Shown piece after piece: positions 24,337 to 33,277 of a stretch of DNA of 64,000 bases. This DNA is from Clostridium thailandense. Its GTDB lineage: Bacteria > Bacillota > Clostridia > Clostridiales > Clostridiaceae. The notes below the pieces were generated by a model that was not told the DNA's origin, searched no databases, and worked only from the letters and a program-made list of their open reading frames with translations. Where the stretch lies: assembly GCF_019207025.1 (NCBI RefSeq), contig NZ_JAEEGC010000019.1, positions 1 to 64,000 of the forward strand. The letters run 5' to 3'. The translations under genes and the position numbers were made by a program. Position 1 is the stretch's first letter; the number at the start of each line of letters is the position of its first letter.

Positions 24337-26214
24337 ATGATAGTTAACAATAAATTTTTACCTATAAACAAAAATGATCTAAAATCTAGAAAATTAGATG
24401 CCCTAGACTTTATTATAATTACAGGGGATGCTTATATAGATCATCCATCCTTTGGTACAGCTATAATATCTAGAGTACTTGAAAATGAAGGATTCTCTGT
24501 CGGTATAATACCTCAGCCTGATTGGAACAACTTAGACGATTTCCAAAAACTTGGAAGGCCTAAACTAGGATTTTTAATAAACTCTGGAAATATTGATTCT
24601 ATGGTTAACCATTATACTGCAGCAAAAAAAAGAAGGCATGATGATTTATATTCACCTGGTGGTAAATCTGGCCACAGACCTGATAGAGCCGTTATTGTAT
24701 ACTCTAATAAAGCCAGAGAAGCTTATAAAGATATACCAATTATAATAGGTGGCATTGAGGCTAGTTTAAGAAGATTTTCCCACTACGATTACTGGGATAA
24801 CAAAGTAAGAAGAAGCATACTTGTAGACTCTAAAGCGGATCTTTTAATATATGGCATGGGAGAAAAAACAGTAGTTCAAATAGCCAATCTCTTAAAATAT
24901 GGTATGAACATTCATAAGATCACTGATGTCCGCGGAACAGTATATTCTTCCAAAGAGTTATATAAGTTAAGAGATTTCGTTGAAGTACCATCCTTCGAAG
25001 AAGTATCTAATAATAAAATAGCCTATGCTGAAAGTTATAAGCTTGAATATTTTGAGCAAGATGCTATAAACGGTAAAACTATAGTTCAAAAACATGGTGA
25101 CAAATATATAGTACAAAATCCACCTCAGTTTTCGTTAACCACAGATGAAATGGACATTGTCTATAATCTGCCTTATACAAGAACATATCATCCTATATAC
25201 GAAGCTAAAGGTGGTATTCCTGCTATTAAGGAAGTTAAATTTTCTATTACAAGTCATAGAGGGTGTTTTGGAGGCTGCTCTTTCTGTGCACTTAATTTTC
25301 ATCAAGGAAGGACAATTCAAAATAGAAGTCAAAATTCTATAATAGATGAGGCTAAGCTTCTAACGACACTAGATGATTTCAAAGGATATATACACGATGT
25401 AGGAGGTCCTACTGCAAATTTCAGACATAAATCCTGTAAGCTTCAGGAAACTGCCGGTGTTTGCAAAACTAGACAATGTCTGTCACCAAAACCTTGTAAA
25501 AATCTTATAGTAGATCATAAAGAATACCTAAGCTTACTTAAACAAATAAGAGAACTACCAGGAATTAAAAAGGTATTTATCCGTTCCGGAATAAGATATG
25601 ATTACCTTACCTATGACAAAAATACGGATTTTTTTGAAGAGCTTTGTAAGCATCACATAAGTGGTCAACTTAAGGTTGCTCCTGAGCATATAAGTGATAA
25701 GGTTCTTAAACAAATGGGAAAACCTAAAAAAGAGGTTTATGATAAATTTACAAAAAAGTATTTTGAAATAAACAAAAAAATTAAAAAGAATCAATTTCTC
25801 GTTCCTTATCTTATGTCTAGTCATCCTGGTAGTGATTTAGATGCTGCAATAGAACTTGCTCAATATATTAAATCTATGGGATATGCTCCTGAACAAGTCC
25901 AAGATTTTTATCCTACACCTGGGAGTTTATCGACAACTATGTACTATACAGGCATAAATCCATTGACTAATGAAAAAATTTATGTTCCTAAAGAACAAAA
26001 AGAAAAGAATATGCAGAGAGCCTTACTTCAATTTATGAATCCCGAAAATCACAAACTTGTGAAAGAGGCGTTAACTAAAGCTAATCGGGAAGACTTAATT
26101 GGTAAAGGGGAAAAGTGTTTAATTTCTCCTACAGTATATAAAAGAGGTTCTACTCAAGGTAAAGACTTAAAACCTAAATTGAAAAACAAACAAATTTTAA
26201 AAAAACATAAATAG
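24337..26214 (+). CDS. YgiQ family radical SAM protein
   Basis: 625-residue radical SAM protein of the YgiQ/UPF0313 family, whose reaction is unknown. The SAM cluster motif is Cys310-Phe-Gly-Gly-Cys314-Ser-Phe-Cys317. The N-terminal third has the family start ([11 protein letters not shown]) and a Gly-Gly-Ile-Glu-Ala-Ser-Leu-Arg-Arg segment; the C-terminal tail is Lys-rich. The ATG follows GGAG by 7 nt. Length fits the family. It is a single-gene unit. Confidence 0.9.
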   Translation: MIVNNKFLPINKNDLKSRKLDALDFIIITGDAYIDHPSFGTAIISRVLENEGFSVGIIPQPDWNNLDDFQKLGRPKLGFLINSGNIDSMVNHYTAAKKRRHDDLYSPGGKSGHRPDRAVIVYSNKAREAYKDIPIIIGGIEASLRRFSHYDYWDNKVRRSILVDSKADLLIYGMGEKTVVQIANLLKYGMNIHKITDVRGTVYSSKELYKLRDFVEVPSFEEVSNNKIAYAESYKLEYFEQDAINGKTIVQKHGDKYIVQNPPQFSLTTDEMDIVYNLPYTRTYHPIYEAKGGIPAIKEVKFSITSHRGCFGGCSFCALNFHQGRTIQNRSQNSIIDEAKLLTTLDDFKGYIHDVGGPTANFRHKSCKLQETAGVCKTRQCLSPKPCKNLIVDHKEYLSLLKQIRELPGIKKVFIRSGIRYDYLTYDKNTDFFEELCKHHISGQLKVAPEHISDKVLKQMGKPKKEVYDKFTKKYFEINKKIKKNQFLVPYLMSSHPGSDLDAAIELAQYIKSMGYAPEQVQDFYPTPGSLSTTMYYTGINPLTNEKIYVPKEQKEKNMQRALLQFMNPENHKLVKEALTKANREDLIGKGEKCLISPTVYKRGSTQGKDLKPKLKNKQILKKHK

Positions 26215-26257
26215 TAATATAAGAACTCTTTAATTTGCTGTTTTATTTCATATGCTT

Positions 26258-26293
26258 AAAGAGTGACTAGGCTTTGCCACCTAATCACTCTTC
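26258..26293. terminator. Bidirectional terminator between ygiQ and the membrane protein gene
   Basis: Stem AAGAGTGA / TCACTCTT (26259-26292) between convergent genes, followed by a T-rich stretch on the plus strand. It overlaps the last codons of the minus-strand gene ending at 26281. Confidence 0.75.
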
Positions 26294-26943
26294 AATTTTT
26301 TCTTTTTCATTCTATTTAGCGCATATACCATACTCACTGCCCAAAGCATGTCCCCTGCAATATTTTCCGGAAGAATTTTCATTCCAATAACCCATAGTAC
26401 ATACTCTGATATAGTTACCAAAGATGCTGTTACTACAAGAATCATTCCTAACTTATTTACATTTTTATCTTTTATAAATGCCATGTCTAAAAATAATATA
26501 ACTGTATTTAAAATTATAAATACCCAGTATAAATACATATTCTTTGCAAAATACATGGTATATCCATATACATCATTTACTTGTACTAATATTACATACT
26601 TGTGTATCATGCCTACATATAAAACTATTAATACAGCTATTACACCGAATATATAAGAAAAGTTTATATTGTCTTTTCTTATAAATATATAAAGTACAAT
26701 TAGCGCCAATAGCGGAACAGCTATAAAATTTAAGAAGAAGAACGGCTTAAGCAAATAAAGATATTTTATATTATAAGTCAAAGATAAAATTAATAGTGAA
26801 ACATATCTCATTATAATCATTAATACAACAATAGAAACAGCAACTCTTATCTTAGTAGGTGAAAACTTGTTTATGTATAACGCTTCAAACATAAGAATAA
26901 GCACAATAAATATTATAAGAATGTGTCCATAGAAGTTTAACAT
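26281..26943 (-). CDS. Hypothetical polytopic membrane protein
   Basis: 220 residues with about seven hydrophobic segments and a short basic C-terminus (Lys-Lys-Lys-Lys-Leu-Lys). No recognised family motif or catalytic residue is visible. Charged residues are few inside helices, so transport is not suggested. It stands alone, convergent with ygiQ, and 3' coding sequence shares the terminator hairpin. Function unknown. Confidence 0.75.
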   Translation of the reverse strand: MLNFYGHILIIFIVLILMFEALYINKFSPTKIRVAVSIVVLMIIMRYVSLLILSLTYNIKYLYLLKPFFFLNFIAVPLLALIVLYIFIRKDNINFSYIFGVIAVLIVLYVGMIHKYVILVQVNDVYGYTMYFAKNMYLYWVFIILNTVILFLDMAFIKDKNVNKLGMILVVTASLVTISEYVLWVIGMKILPENIAGDMLWAVSMVYALNRMKKKKLKSD

Positions 26944-27014
26944 ATTCCCCTCACCTTGTATTGATACTACTTATATTTATTATAAAAATCCACCTAATAT
27001 TACTACTTTACAAA

Positions 27015-27042
27015 CAAAAAAAGATGCACTTTTCGGCATCTT
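27015..27042 (-). terminator. Terminator after the lipid kinase gene
   Basis: Stem AAGATGC / GCATCTT (27021-27042) followed on the minus strand by seven T. It overlaps the end of the coding region. Confidence 0.85.
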
Positions 27043-27931
27043 ATTTTTTGATATTCGCTCCTAGAACCTCTATTCCTTCTTTAATACATTCTATAACCAG
27101 TGGAAAATCCGGGCCCCTTTCGCCATCAATATCAGTAACTATATCTTCATGGCACTCTACTTCTAATCTGTCAGTTTTAAAATATATAAGTCCTGCCGCA
27201 TCTTCTAGGTGATCTCCTCTTAGCATCTTTATAAATAATGCTATCATATCTTTTATTGGACCAGCCTTAATTATTATTATATCTAAAAGTCCATCGTCAG
27301 CTTCTGCCTTATATGCAAAATTAAGATTTCCAGCAGTTTGACCATTGAATACCATCATTAGGTACATATTCCCATCAAAATAAGAATTTTCAGACTTTAC
27401 CTTTATTTTTAGTTTTCTAAAATTGGGAAGTTGTTCAATTCCTTTTACATAATAAGCAAGCTTCCCCATTGTATTCTTTAAATTCACATCTGTTTTTTGG
27501 GATACATCTGTAAAAAGTCCTGTACTAGCTACATTTATAAAATATTTATCATTTATTTTGCCTATGTCTAACTTTTTAGGTTTACTATTCAATATTTGCT
27601 CACAGGCAGACTCTATATCTTCTGGAATACCTATAAATTTAGCAAAATCATTAGCTGTGCCTGTCGGGAGTATTGCTATAGGTAAATCTATTTCCAATGT
27701 CTTCATATAGTTTACAGCAGTATCTACAGTGCCATCACCACCTGCAACTAATATATACTTGTAGGTTTCATCTAAACCTTCAAAAGCCTTACTCATATCA
27801 AATTCAAAACTGACTCTATAAGGTACCACTTCGTATCCATATTTCTGATGTACCATAATAATTTTATCAATATCCGTTATTATAGTATTTTCTCCAGAAT
27901 ACGGATTATAAATAAATCTTACCTTATCCAT
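27041..27931 (-). CDS. Diacylglycerol/lipid kinase family protein (YegS/DagK-like)
   Basis: Cytosolic lipid kinase fold of 296 residues with the nucleotide-binding Gly-Gly-Asp-Gly-Thr at residues 64-68 and the following Pro-Thr-Gly-Thr-Ala-Asn-Asp-Phe-Ala segment. The family phosphorylates diacylglycerol or related lipids with ATP; the true substrate of this copy cannot be read. Near pssA and a VTT-domain protein, but each on its own transcript. Confidence 0.88.
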   Translation of the reverse strand: MDKVRFIYNPYSGENTIITDIDKIIMVHQKYGYEVVPYRVSFEFDMSKAFEGLDETYKYILVAGGDGTVDTAVNYMKTLEIDLPIAILPTGTANDFAKFIGIPEDIESACEQILNSKPKKLDIGKINDKYFINVASTGLFTDVSQKTDVNLKNTMGKLAYYVKGIEQLPNFRKLKIKVKSENSYFDGNMYLMMVFNGQTAGNLNFAYKAEADDGLLDIIIIKAGPIKDMIALFIKMLRGDHLEDAAGLIYFKTDRLEVECHEDIVTDIDGERGPDFPLVIECIKEGIEVLGANIKK

Positions 27932-28010
27932 AATACAACTCTCTCCTAATTAAAATAAAATTTACCTCCATATGTAAATTTGACTATTATATTATAACAC
28001 CTTATATAAT

Positions 28011-28046
28011 AAATCCACAAGATTTATAGACATTCTTGTGGATTTA
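28011..28046 (-). terminator. Hairpin after the CBS protein gene
   Basis: Twelve-base arms AAATCCACAAGA / TCTTGTGGATTT with an 11-base loop, 20 bp past the stop. The T-run on the minus strand is interrupted, so the strength is uncertain. Confidence 0.65.
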
Positions 28047-28064
28047 TTTACAGTTTATTTAATT

Positions 28065-28493
28065 TTAAACCTCAGGTGTACTTGGTTCTGATATACTACT
28101 TAACGCACTCTCTGCTTCTTCTTCCAGAGCAGGTCTAACAGCTATATCTCCTAGGGATACAATGCCTACTAGGTTATCGTTATCCACTACAGGAAGTCTT
28201 CTTATTTGTCTTTCACTCATAATTCTAGATGCATCTAGAACATTCATCTCTGGCCTTCCTGTAACAGGATTTGATGACATTACATCTCTTACAATTTGAT
28301 TTTTAGAATTTTCTCCAGCAGCTACAGATCTCAATGCTATATCTCTATCTGTAATTATACCTATAATTTTATTTCCATCACATACTGGAACTGCTCCTAT
28401 ATTATGCTCTTTCATAACTTCAGCAGCTCTTTCTACAGAATCGTCGGAATTCACACTAACTATTGATCTTGTCATTATCTCGCTTACTTTCAT
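28065..28493 (-). CDS. CBS-pair domain protein
   Basis: Soluble protein of 142 residues made of two CBS repeats (about 1-58 and 68-125), each with the Gly-(Ile/Val)-(Ile/Val)-(Thr/Ser)-x-x-Asp-(Ile) pattern, plus a short acidic tail. Such stand-alone pairs bind adenine nucleotides and act as energy sensors or stress proteins; the ligand here is unknown. It lies 70 bp downstream of the VTT-domain gene. Confidence 0.9.
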   Translation of the reverse strand: MKVSEIMTRSIVSVNSDDSVERAAEVMKEHNIGAVPVCDGNKIIGIITDRDIALRSVAAGENSKNQIVRDVMSSNPVTGRPEMNVLDASRIMSERQIRRLPVVDNDNLVGIVSLGDIAVRPALEEEAESALSSISEPSTPEV

Positions 28494-28562
28494 AATTGAA
28501 TAATCCTCCTTTTATTTTGAGTTCAGGAGTATTATTCCCTTAAGTAAGAAAGTTCTTTCCTT

Positions 28563-29225
28563 TTATTTTTTTACATTTTTGGATAATTTATATGTACAAA
28601 GAGCACCTCCTGCTACAACTATTATTAATATAATAGGCATAGCAAATTCAATTGAAAATGGATGTTCCAAATTTTTTCCCATAAACGAATATGAAATCAT
28701 CTCTGGGAACACTCCAAGTAAACTTCCTAAAATAAAGTCCTTATATCTCATTTTAGTGAGACCAGCGGCATAACTTAAAGGATCATAGGGGAAAATAAAA
28801 GATAGCCTCATTATAGACATAATCTTAAAACCATGTTTCTCAATACTTTCGTCTAACGTCATAGCTTTACCCTTTAATAATTTATCAACAAAAGACCTAC
28901 CTAAGAATCTAGCTAGAAAAAACCCTAAAGTCGCTGATGTAAAACACCCGATCATGCTTAATCCTAATGCCTTATAAGGTCCAAAAACATTTCCTGCGAC
29001 AATAGATAGAAGTGAAACTGGTATAACTAATACTACAGGCTTTAGCGAATAAAGAATTACATACATTATTGAAGAAAAATTACCATAACTCAAAATAAAT
29101 CTTTTAACCTGTCTTGGCCTCAGATGAGCGAACCTTTTTCCATGCTTAACCATAAAATACAAAAACATTGCTCCAACGATCACTGCAACTAGAATTTTTA
29201 ATAGTTTTGTTTTATCTTTTTTCAT
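28563..29225 (-). CDS. TVP38/TMEM64 family (VTT domain) membrane protein
   Basis: 220-residue polytopic protein with five or six membrane segments and the VTT core (Gly-Asn-Val-Phe-Gly-Pro-Tyr-Lys-Ala and Arg-Leu-Ser-Phe-Ile-Phe-Pro-Tyr-Asp-Pro-Leu-Ser-Tyr-Ala-Ala-Gly). DedA/VTT proteins are linked to lipid scrambling and membrane homeostasis; the exact role of this one is unknown. It is divergent from pssA. Confidence 0.88.
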   Translation of the reverse strand: MKKDKTKLLKILVAVIVGAMFLYFMVKHGKRFAHLRPRQVKRFILSYGNFSSIMYVILYSLKPVVLVIPVSLLSIVAGNVFGPYKALGLSMIGCFTSATLGFFLARFLGRSFVDKLLKGKAMTLDESIEKHGFKIMSIMRLSFIFPYDPLSYAAGLTKMRYKDFILGSLLGVFPEMISYSFMGKNLEHPFSIEFAMPIILIIVVAGGALCTYKLSKNVKK

Positions 29226-29421
29226 GTGTCTCTCAACTTTCTATAAATTTTCATCGAAGATAATCAAGTATATTTTAACAAAAAATTTATAATTTTTCCA
29301 TAAAAAAAGAATAATAACCACTTAAACATTTTATTAAAATGAGTTATAATATGCTTATACTATTATATACTTTTCTATTTTTAATGCTATGTTACAATAA
29401 TTATTACTAGGAGTGATTACA

Positions 29422-29943
29422 ATGGCTAAAATAGCTAGAAGTGCTGTACCTAATGTTTTTACATTTGCTAACTTAGGATGCGGCGTGATGTCTTTAATGA
29501 TGACTTTTCAAGAAAACTATAAGTGGGCGGCTATTTTTATTTTACTTGCATGTCTAGCTGACAGATACGATGGAAGGGTAGCTAGAATGTTAAACGTATC
29601 TAGTGAATTAGGAAAAGAACTTGATTCTCTTGCAGATTTGGTTTCCTTTGGGGTAGCACCAGCTATACTTGCATTTAATATTTATTCATTTGCAAGTTTA
29701 GGTATTGCAGGATATTTATTGGCTATACTATTCCCTATCTCAGGGGCTTATAGATTAGCTAGATTTAATGTTACTGAATTTGATGGAGAATTTTATGGTA
29801 TTCCTATAACTTTTGCAGGTATGTTTATGGCATTATATTGTTTTGTTACTATGAATTATCTTGTACCTCAAGGTGTTACTGCAATAATTATGCTCGCTTT
29901 AGCTTACCTTATGGTTTGTAAACACAGATTTAAGAAATTTTAA
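29422..29943 (+). CDS. pssA: CDP-diacylglycerol-serine O-phosphatidyltransferase
   Basis: Membrane enzyme making phosphatidylserine from CDP-diacylglycerol and serine. The 173-residue protein has the full CDP-alcohol phosphatidyltransferase motif: Asp47, Asp50-Gly51, Ala54-Arg55, Gly64, Asp68 and Asp72. Five or so membrane helices follow the family pattern. The ATG at 29422 lies 8 nt after GGAG; a GTG three codons upstream overlaps the ribosome site. No psd gene is adjacent in this window. Confidence 0.9.
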   Translation: MAKIARSAVPNVFTFANLGCGVMSLMMTFQENYKWAAIFILLACLADRYDGRVARMLNVSSELGKELDSLADLVSFGVAPAILAFNIYSFASLGIAGYLLAILFPISGAYRLARFNVTEFDGEFYGIPITFAGMFMALYCFVTMNYLVPQGVTAIIMLALAYLMVCKHRFKKF

Positions 29944-29974
29944 AAAATAGGTGTGCCTCACACCTATTTTTTTT
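29942..29974. terminator. Bidirectional terminator after pssA
   Basis: Stem AATAGGTGTG / CACACCTATT with A-run before and T-run after, between convergent genes, so it can serve both strands. Confidence 0.88.
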
Positions 29975-29977
29975 ATG

Positions 29978-30325
29978 TTAGTCATGATCTTTTTCATTAT
30001 TATCTAGCTTTAACTCCTCATCTATTTCTGTTTGTATATATTGCGCTTGAATCTTACACTCTATAACTTGTGATCTTAACTTACAATAATCTAAATATAT
30101 ATACTTGGATTTGTCTAAAACATCTATTATATCATCTATTACATGCCCTAGGTCATTTGCCCTTTCTAAGGCATCCTTCACACTTTTTTTATGAGCCAAT
30201 GCTATTCCATTCAGTTCCCCTACTCCACCTATAAGAAGCCTATAAGAGTTTACAAGCTTACTTAATAAGTCCGCCAAGTTATTTATATCAGAATAATATT
30301 CTTCCACTATCTTTCTATGCCGCAT
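29978..30325 (-). CDS. Hypothetical helical protein
   Basis: 115-residue soluble protein, almost entirely helical in pattern with regular hydrophobic spacing (possible coiled coil) and an acidic C-terminus (Asp-Asn-Asn-Glu-Lys-Asp-His-Asp). No family is recognised. The ATG at 30325 has AAGGTG a few bases upstream. It is 91 bp downstream of the small gene at 30417-30593 and may share its transcript. Confidence 0.65.
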   Translation of the reverse strand: MRHRKIVEEYYSDINNLADLLSKLVNSYRLLIGGVGELNGIALAHKKSVKDALERANDLGHVIDDIIDVLDKSKYIYLDYCKLRSQVIECKIQAQYIQTEIDEELKLDNNEKDHD

Positions 30326-30416
30326 GTTTATCACCTTATTAATCTTGATACATATTTATTTATATTATTATTCTTATAAATTCATGCCACATAGTAATAA
30401 GCTAGTGTAACTATTA

Positions 30417-30593
30417 TTAGCCTGACGTATACTCTTTTATATATTCTTCATCTATTTCCTCTAGGATTTTATCATAATAATCGTTTTTCACTTTAGTCAG
30501 CCTTATGCCAATTTCTGATTCAGTTCCTCTACTACTATACTCCACTTCTTTGATTATAGGGAGCATTTGACGATTTGAGTATACTACAAACAT
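30417..30593 (-). CDS. Small hypothetical protein (58 residues) next to rubrerythrin
   Basis: Short frame with a strong Shine-Dalgarno (GGAGGG, 9 nt before ATG) starting 14 bp after the rubrerythrin stop. The product starts MFVVYSNRQMLPII and ends in an acidic helix (Lys-Ile-Leu-Glu-Glu-Ile-Asp-Glu-Glu). No Cys, metal motif or signal peptide is visible. Position and ribosome site argue that it is translated as part of the rubrerythrin transcript. Function unknown. Confidence 0.65.
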   Translation of the reverse strand: MFVVYSNRQMLPIIKEVEYSSRGTESEIGIRLTKVKNDYYDKILEEIDEEYIKEYTSG

Positions 30594-30607
30594 ATATTTG
30601 CTCCCTC

Positions 30608-31147
30608 CTATTTATAATCTTCACATTTAATTTTAAAGTAAGCTTTTGGGTATTTACATAAAGGACATACATTAGGCGCCTCTTCTCCTATGTGAATATA
30701 TCCACAATTCATACACTGCCATTTTACTTTTTCATCTCTTTCAAAAATCTTTCCCTCTTCTAAATTTTTAAGTATAGACATAAACCTTTTCATATGTTCT
30801 TCTTCAACCTCTGAAAGCTCTTTGTAAAAATCCGCAATCTGTGTAAATCCTTCCTCTCTTGCAATACTCTCAAATTGCTTATAAAGTTTTGTACTCTCTA
30901 AAGCTTCACCACTTGCTGCATCCTTTAAATTTTCCTCAGTACTCTTTACCATTCCTAAATATCTATTAAAAACTTCTCTCGCATGAGCTTTTTCATTGCC
31001 TCCAGTTTCTTCAAATACACTTGCTATATATTCATATCCCTCCCTCCTAGCCTTTTCTGCATAAAAGTCATATTTATTTCTGGCTCTTGATTCCCCTGCA
31101 AAGGTTCTAAGAAGATTTTTTATAGTTTTACTTTCTTTTAATTCCAT
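30608..31147 (-). CDS. rbr: Rubrerythrin
   Basis: Peroxide-reducing di-iron protein of anaerobes. The 179-residue protein has a ferritin-like domain with Glu-Ser-Arg-Ala-Arg-Asn-Lys-Tyr, Glu-Lys-Ala-His and Glu-Glu-Glu-His iron-ligand segments, and a C-terminal rubredoxin-like domain with Cys-Met-Asn-Cys and Cys-Pro-Leu-Cys. Length and order fit classical rubrerythrin. It fits with the two hemerythrins as an oxygen-defence gene. Confidence 0.95.
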   Translation of the reverse strand: MELKESKTIKNLLRTFAGESRARNKYDFYAEKARREGYEYIASVFEETGGNEKAHAREVFNRYLGMVKSTEENLKDAASGEALESTKLYKQFESIAREEGFTQIADFYKELSEVEEEHMKRFMSILKNLEEGKIFERDEKVKWQCMNCGYIHIGEEAPNVCPLCKYPKAYFKIKCEDYK

Positions 31148-31254
31148 TAATAAACCTCCGAAATTTATTATCCTTCAATTAGTTTATTCACATAAAGAAT
31201 AATTTGTTACATAGATATCTATTAATAAAAATGAAAAGCATTATTTTATAGAAC

Positions 31255-31273
31255 AGATGACAATTGTCCTCTA
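31255..31273. repeat. GAGGACAG repeat family, remnant
   Basis: A short piece (ACAGATGACAATTGTCCTCT) of the family seen at 19888 and 24105, without its partner arm, next to the sdaAA terminator. Confidence 0.45.
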
Positions 31274-31314
31274 AAAAAACAGGGCTGGCTGCATTCTATA
31301 CAACCAACCCTGTT
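31273..31314 (-). terminator. Terminator after sdaAA
   Basis: Stem ACAGGGTTGG / CCAGCCCTGT (31279-31312, one G-U pair) followed on the minus strand by seven T. It begins 4 bp past the stop. Confidence 0.85.
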
Positions 31315-31317
31315 AAA

Positions 31318-32190
31318 CTATTTCCCAAATACTTGTTTTTGTAGCTTTAGTCCTGTTTCAGTAACTGCTAATCCACCAAGAGCTGTTTCTCTAAGCTCAG
31401 ATGGAAGTTGCTTTCCTATTTTATACATTGCATCAACAGTATCATCAAAAGGTATCTTACTTACAACACCAGCCATAACCATATCTGCTGTAGTTAATGC
31501 ACTAACTGCACCAGCTGCATTTCTTTTTGCACAAGGAACTTCAACAAGACCTGCTATAGGGTCACACACTAATCCTAATATATTTTTAAATACTATAGCG
31601 GCCGCATTTAAAGCTTGGTCTGGTGCTCCTCCCATCATTTCTACTACACCAGCGGACGCCATAGCTGCTGCTGAACCACATTCAGCCTGACAACCACCTT
31701 CAGCACCAGCCATAGTCGCATTTTTAGCTATTATTATTCCGACGCCAGTAGCTGTAAATAATCCTTTAACCATATCATCTTCTGTTGAATTCAATCTTTC
31801 TCCAGCACTTATTATTACTGCAGGCATTATTCCACATGAACCTGCTGTAGGAGCTGCTACTATTTTACCCATAGCAGCATTTACTTCTGATGAGGAAAGG
31901 GCTCTTGCCATGGCCATAACCATGAAAGTTCCTGTTAATGTTTTTCCTGTTTTTGCATATTCATTCAATCTATATGCATCTCCACCTATTAATCCACTTA
32001 CTGATGATATTTTATTGTTTAGTCCACGTTCTGCTGCTGCCTGCATTACCTGTAAATTTTTTCTCATTTTTTCAAAAACTTGTTCTTTAGTAAGTCCTGT
32101 TGCTTTGGCTTCTTCTTCTAATGTATATTCCCATATAGCTATATTTCTTTCTTTGCACACTTCTAAAAGTTCGTATCCATGATTAACCAT
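31318..32190 (-). CDS. sdaAA: L-serine dehydratase, Fe-S type, alpha subunit
   Basis: Catalytic subunit that deaminates L-serine to pyruvate with an oxygen-labile 4Fe-4S cluster. The 290-residue protein has the cluster-region motifs Gly-Ser-Cys-Gly-Ile-Met-Pro, Gly-Gly-Cys-Gln-Ala-Glu-Cys-Gly-Ser and Val-Pro-Cys-Ala-Lys-Arg-Asn. It lies 3 bp downstream of the beta subunit gene, in the usual two-gene arrangement. Confidence 0.95.
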   Translation of the reverse strand: MVNHGYELLEVCKERNIAIWEYTLEEEAKATGLTKEQVFEKMRKNLQVMQAAAERGLNNKISSVSGLIGGDAYRLNEYAKTGKTLTGTFMVMAMARALSSSEVNAAMGKIVAAPTAGSCGIMPAVIISAGERLNSTEDDMVKGLFTATGVGIIIAKNATMAGAEGGCQAECGSAAAMASAGVVEMMGGAPDQALNAAAIVFKNILGLVCDPIAGLVEVPCAKRNAAGAVSALTTADMVMAGVVSKIPFDDTVDAMYKIGKQLPSELRETALGGLAVTETGLKLQKQVFGK

Positions 32191-32193
32191 TTA

Positions 32194-32877
32194 TTATGCC
32201 TCCTCTCTTACTGGGTTTATAGCTCTAGCTTTGTGTAGGTTAGGTATTTTGCTTATTGCATCTATTATATCTTGAGAAATAAAATCATCAACTTCAAACA
32301 CCATAGCTGCCGCTCCCCCTTTACCACTTGTTCTATAAACTCTCATAAATGCTATATTCACATTATATTCATACAGTACAGCACTTACTTTTGCAACCAT
32401 TCCTGGTACATCAATATGGTTTATCAATATAGTAGGATATGCTCCAGTAAATTCTACTTGATTACCATCTACTTCTGTAACAATTATGTTTCCTCCACCT
32501 ATTGAAGAACCCACTACTTCAACGGTCTTTCCATCCTCTTTAGTCATAACTGTTTTAACAGTATTCGGATGTACATCTCCTAGGTCAGTTGGAATAAACT
32601 CTACTTCAATATTTTTATTTTTTGCTAGATCCATTGAATTTTTTAAGTTTTCATCCCATGGATTCATTCCCAATATTCCTGCCACTAAAGCCTTATCAGT
32701 ACCATGCCCTTTGTAAGTTGTAGCAAAAGATCCGTGAAGGAAAAATTGCACTTTTTTAATTCCATCTCCTGCTATAGTTCTTGCAATTTTGCCTAATCTT
32801 GCTGCTCCTGCTGTATGTGAACTTGATGGCCCTATCATTATAGGTCCAAGAATGTCAAATGCGCTATATTCTCTCAT
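32194..32877 (-). CDS. sdaAB: L-serine dehydratase, Fe-S type, beta subunit
   Basis: 227-residue partner of SdaAA. It has the N-terminal segment Gly-Pro-Ser-Ser-Ser-His-Thr-Ala-Gly-Ala and a C-terminal ACT-type domain (about 145-220). The enzyme feeds pyruvate from serine. It is first of the operon. The upstream interval 32878-33178 is AT-rich with no gene or leader structure that I can identify. Confidence 0.95.
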   Translation of the reverse strand: MREYSAFDILGPIMIGPSSSHTAGAARLGKIARTIAGDGIKKVQFFLHGSFATTYKGHGTDKALVAGILGMNPWDENLKNSMDLAKNKNIEVEFIPTDLGDVHPNTVKTVMTKEDGKTVEVVGSSIGGGNIIVTEVDGNQVEFTGAYPTILINHIDVPGMVAKVSAVLYEYNVNIAFMRVYRTSGKGGAAAMVFEVDDFISQDIIDAISKIPNLHKARAINPVREEA

Positions 32878-33178
32878 TATTGCTCCACCAACCTTTCATT
32901 TTCTATGTTGACACAACTTTTCATTTATTCTATTAAAAACTTATGATATCGATTTAATTATACAATATAATTAAGTAAATTGCACTTTTTTTTGAAGGTT
33001 TTTTGTTGAAATTTAGAACTACTAGTCCATATAATTTCTTGTAATCCTGCAAAATATTTTATATTGAATTAAATTATGCTTATTTTTGTATTTTTATATT
33101 ATTATAAATACAGGGTTTTTCACTTACATATAAGTAATATTGTAATATTAACACGGACATTTATTATTAGTACACAGC

Positions 33179-33218
33179 AAAAAAGATTTCCATTTGTACA
33201 CAAATAGAAATCTTTTTT
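33179..33218 (-). terminator. Terminator after the nucleoside kinase gene
   Basis: Long stem AAAAAGATTTC-ATTTGT with complement (33179-33218) and a T-run, about 60 bp past the stop at 33278. The run of A and T on each side lets it work on both strands. Confidence 0.8.
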
Positions 33219-33277
33219 GTATTATATATTAAGCTACATCGTTATCCGCTTTTTTGAATTTACTCTTTCTAGCTTTA

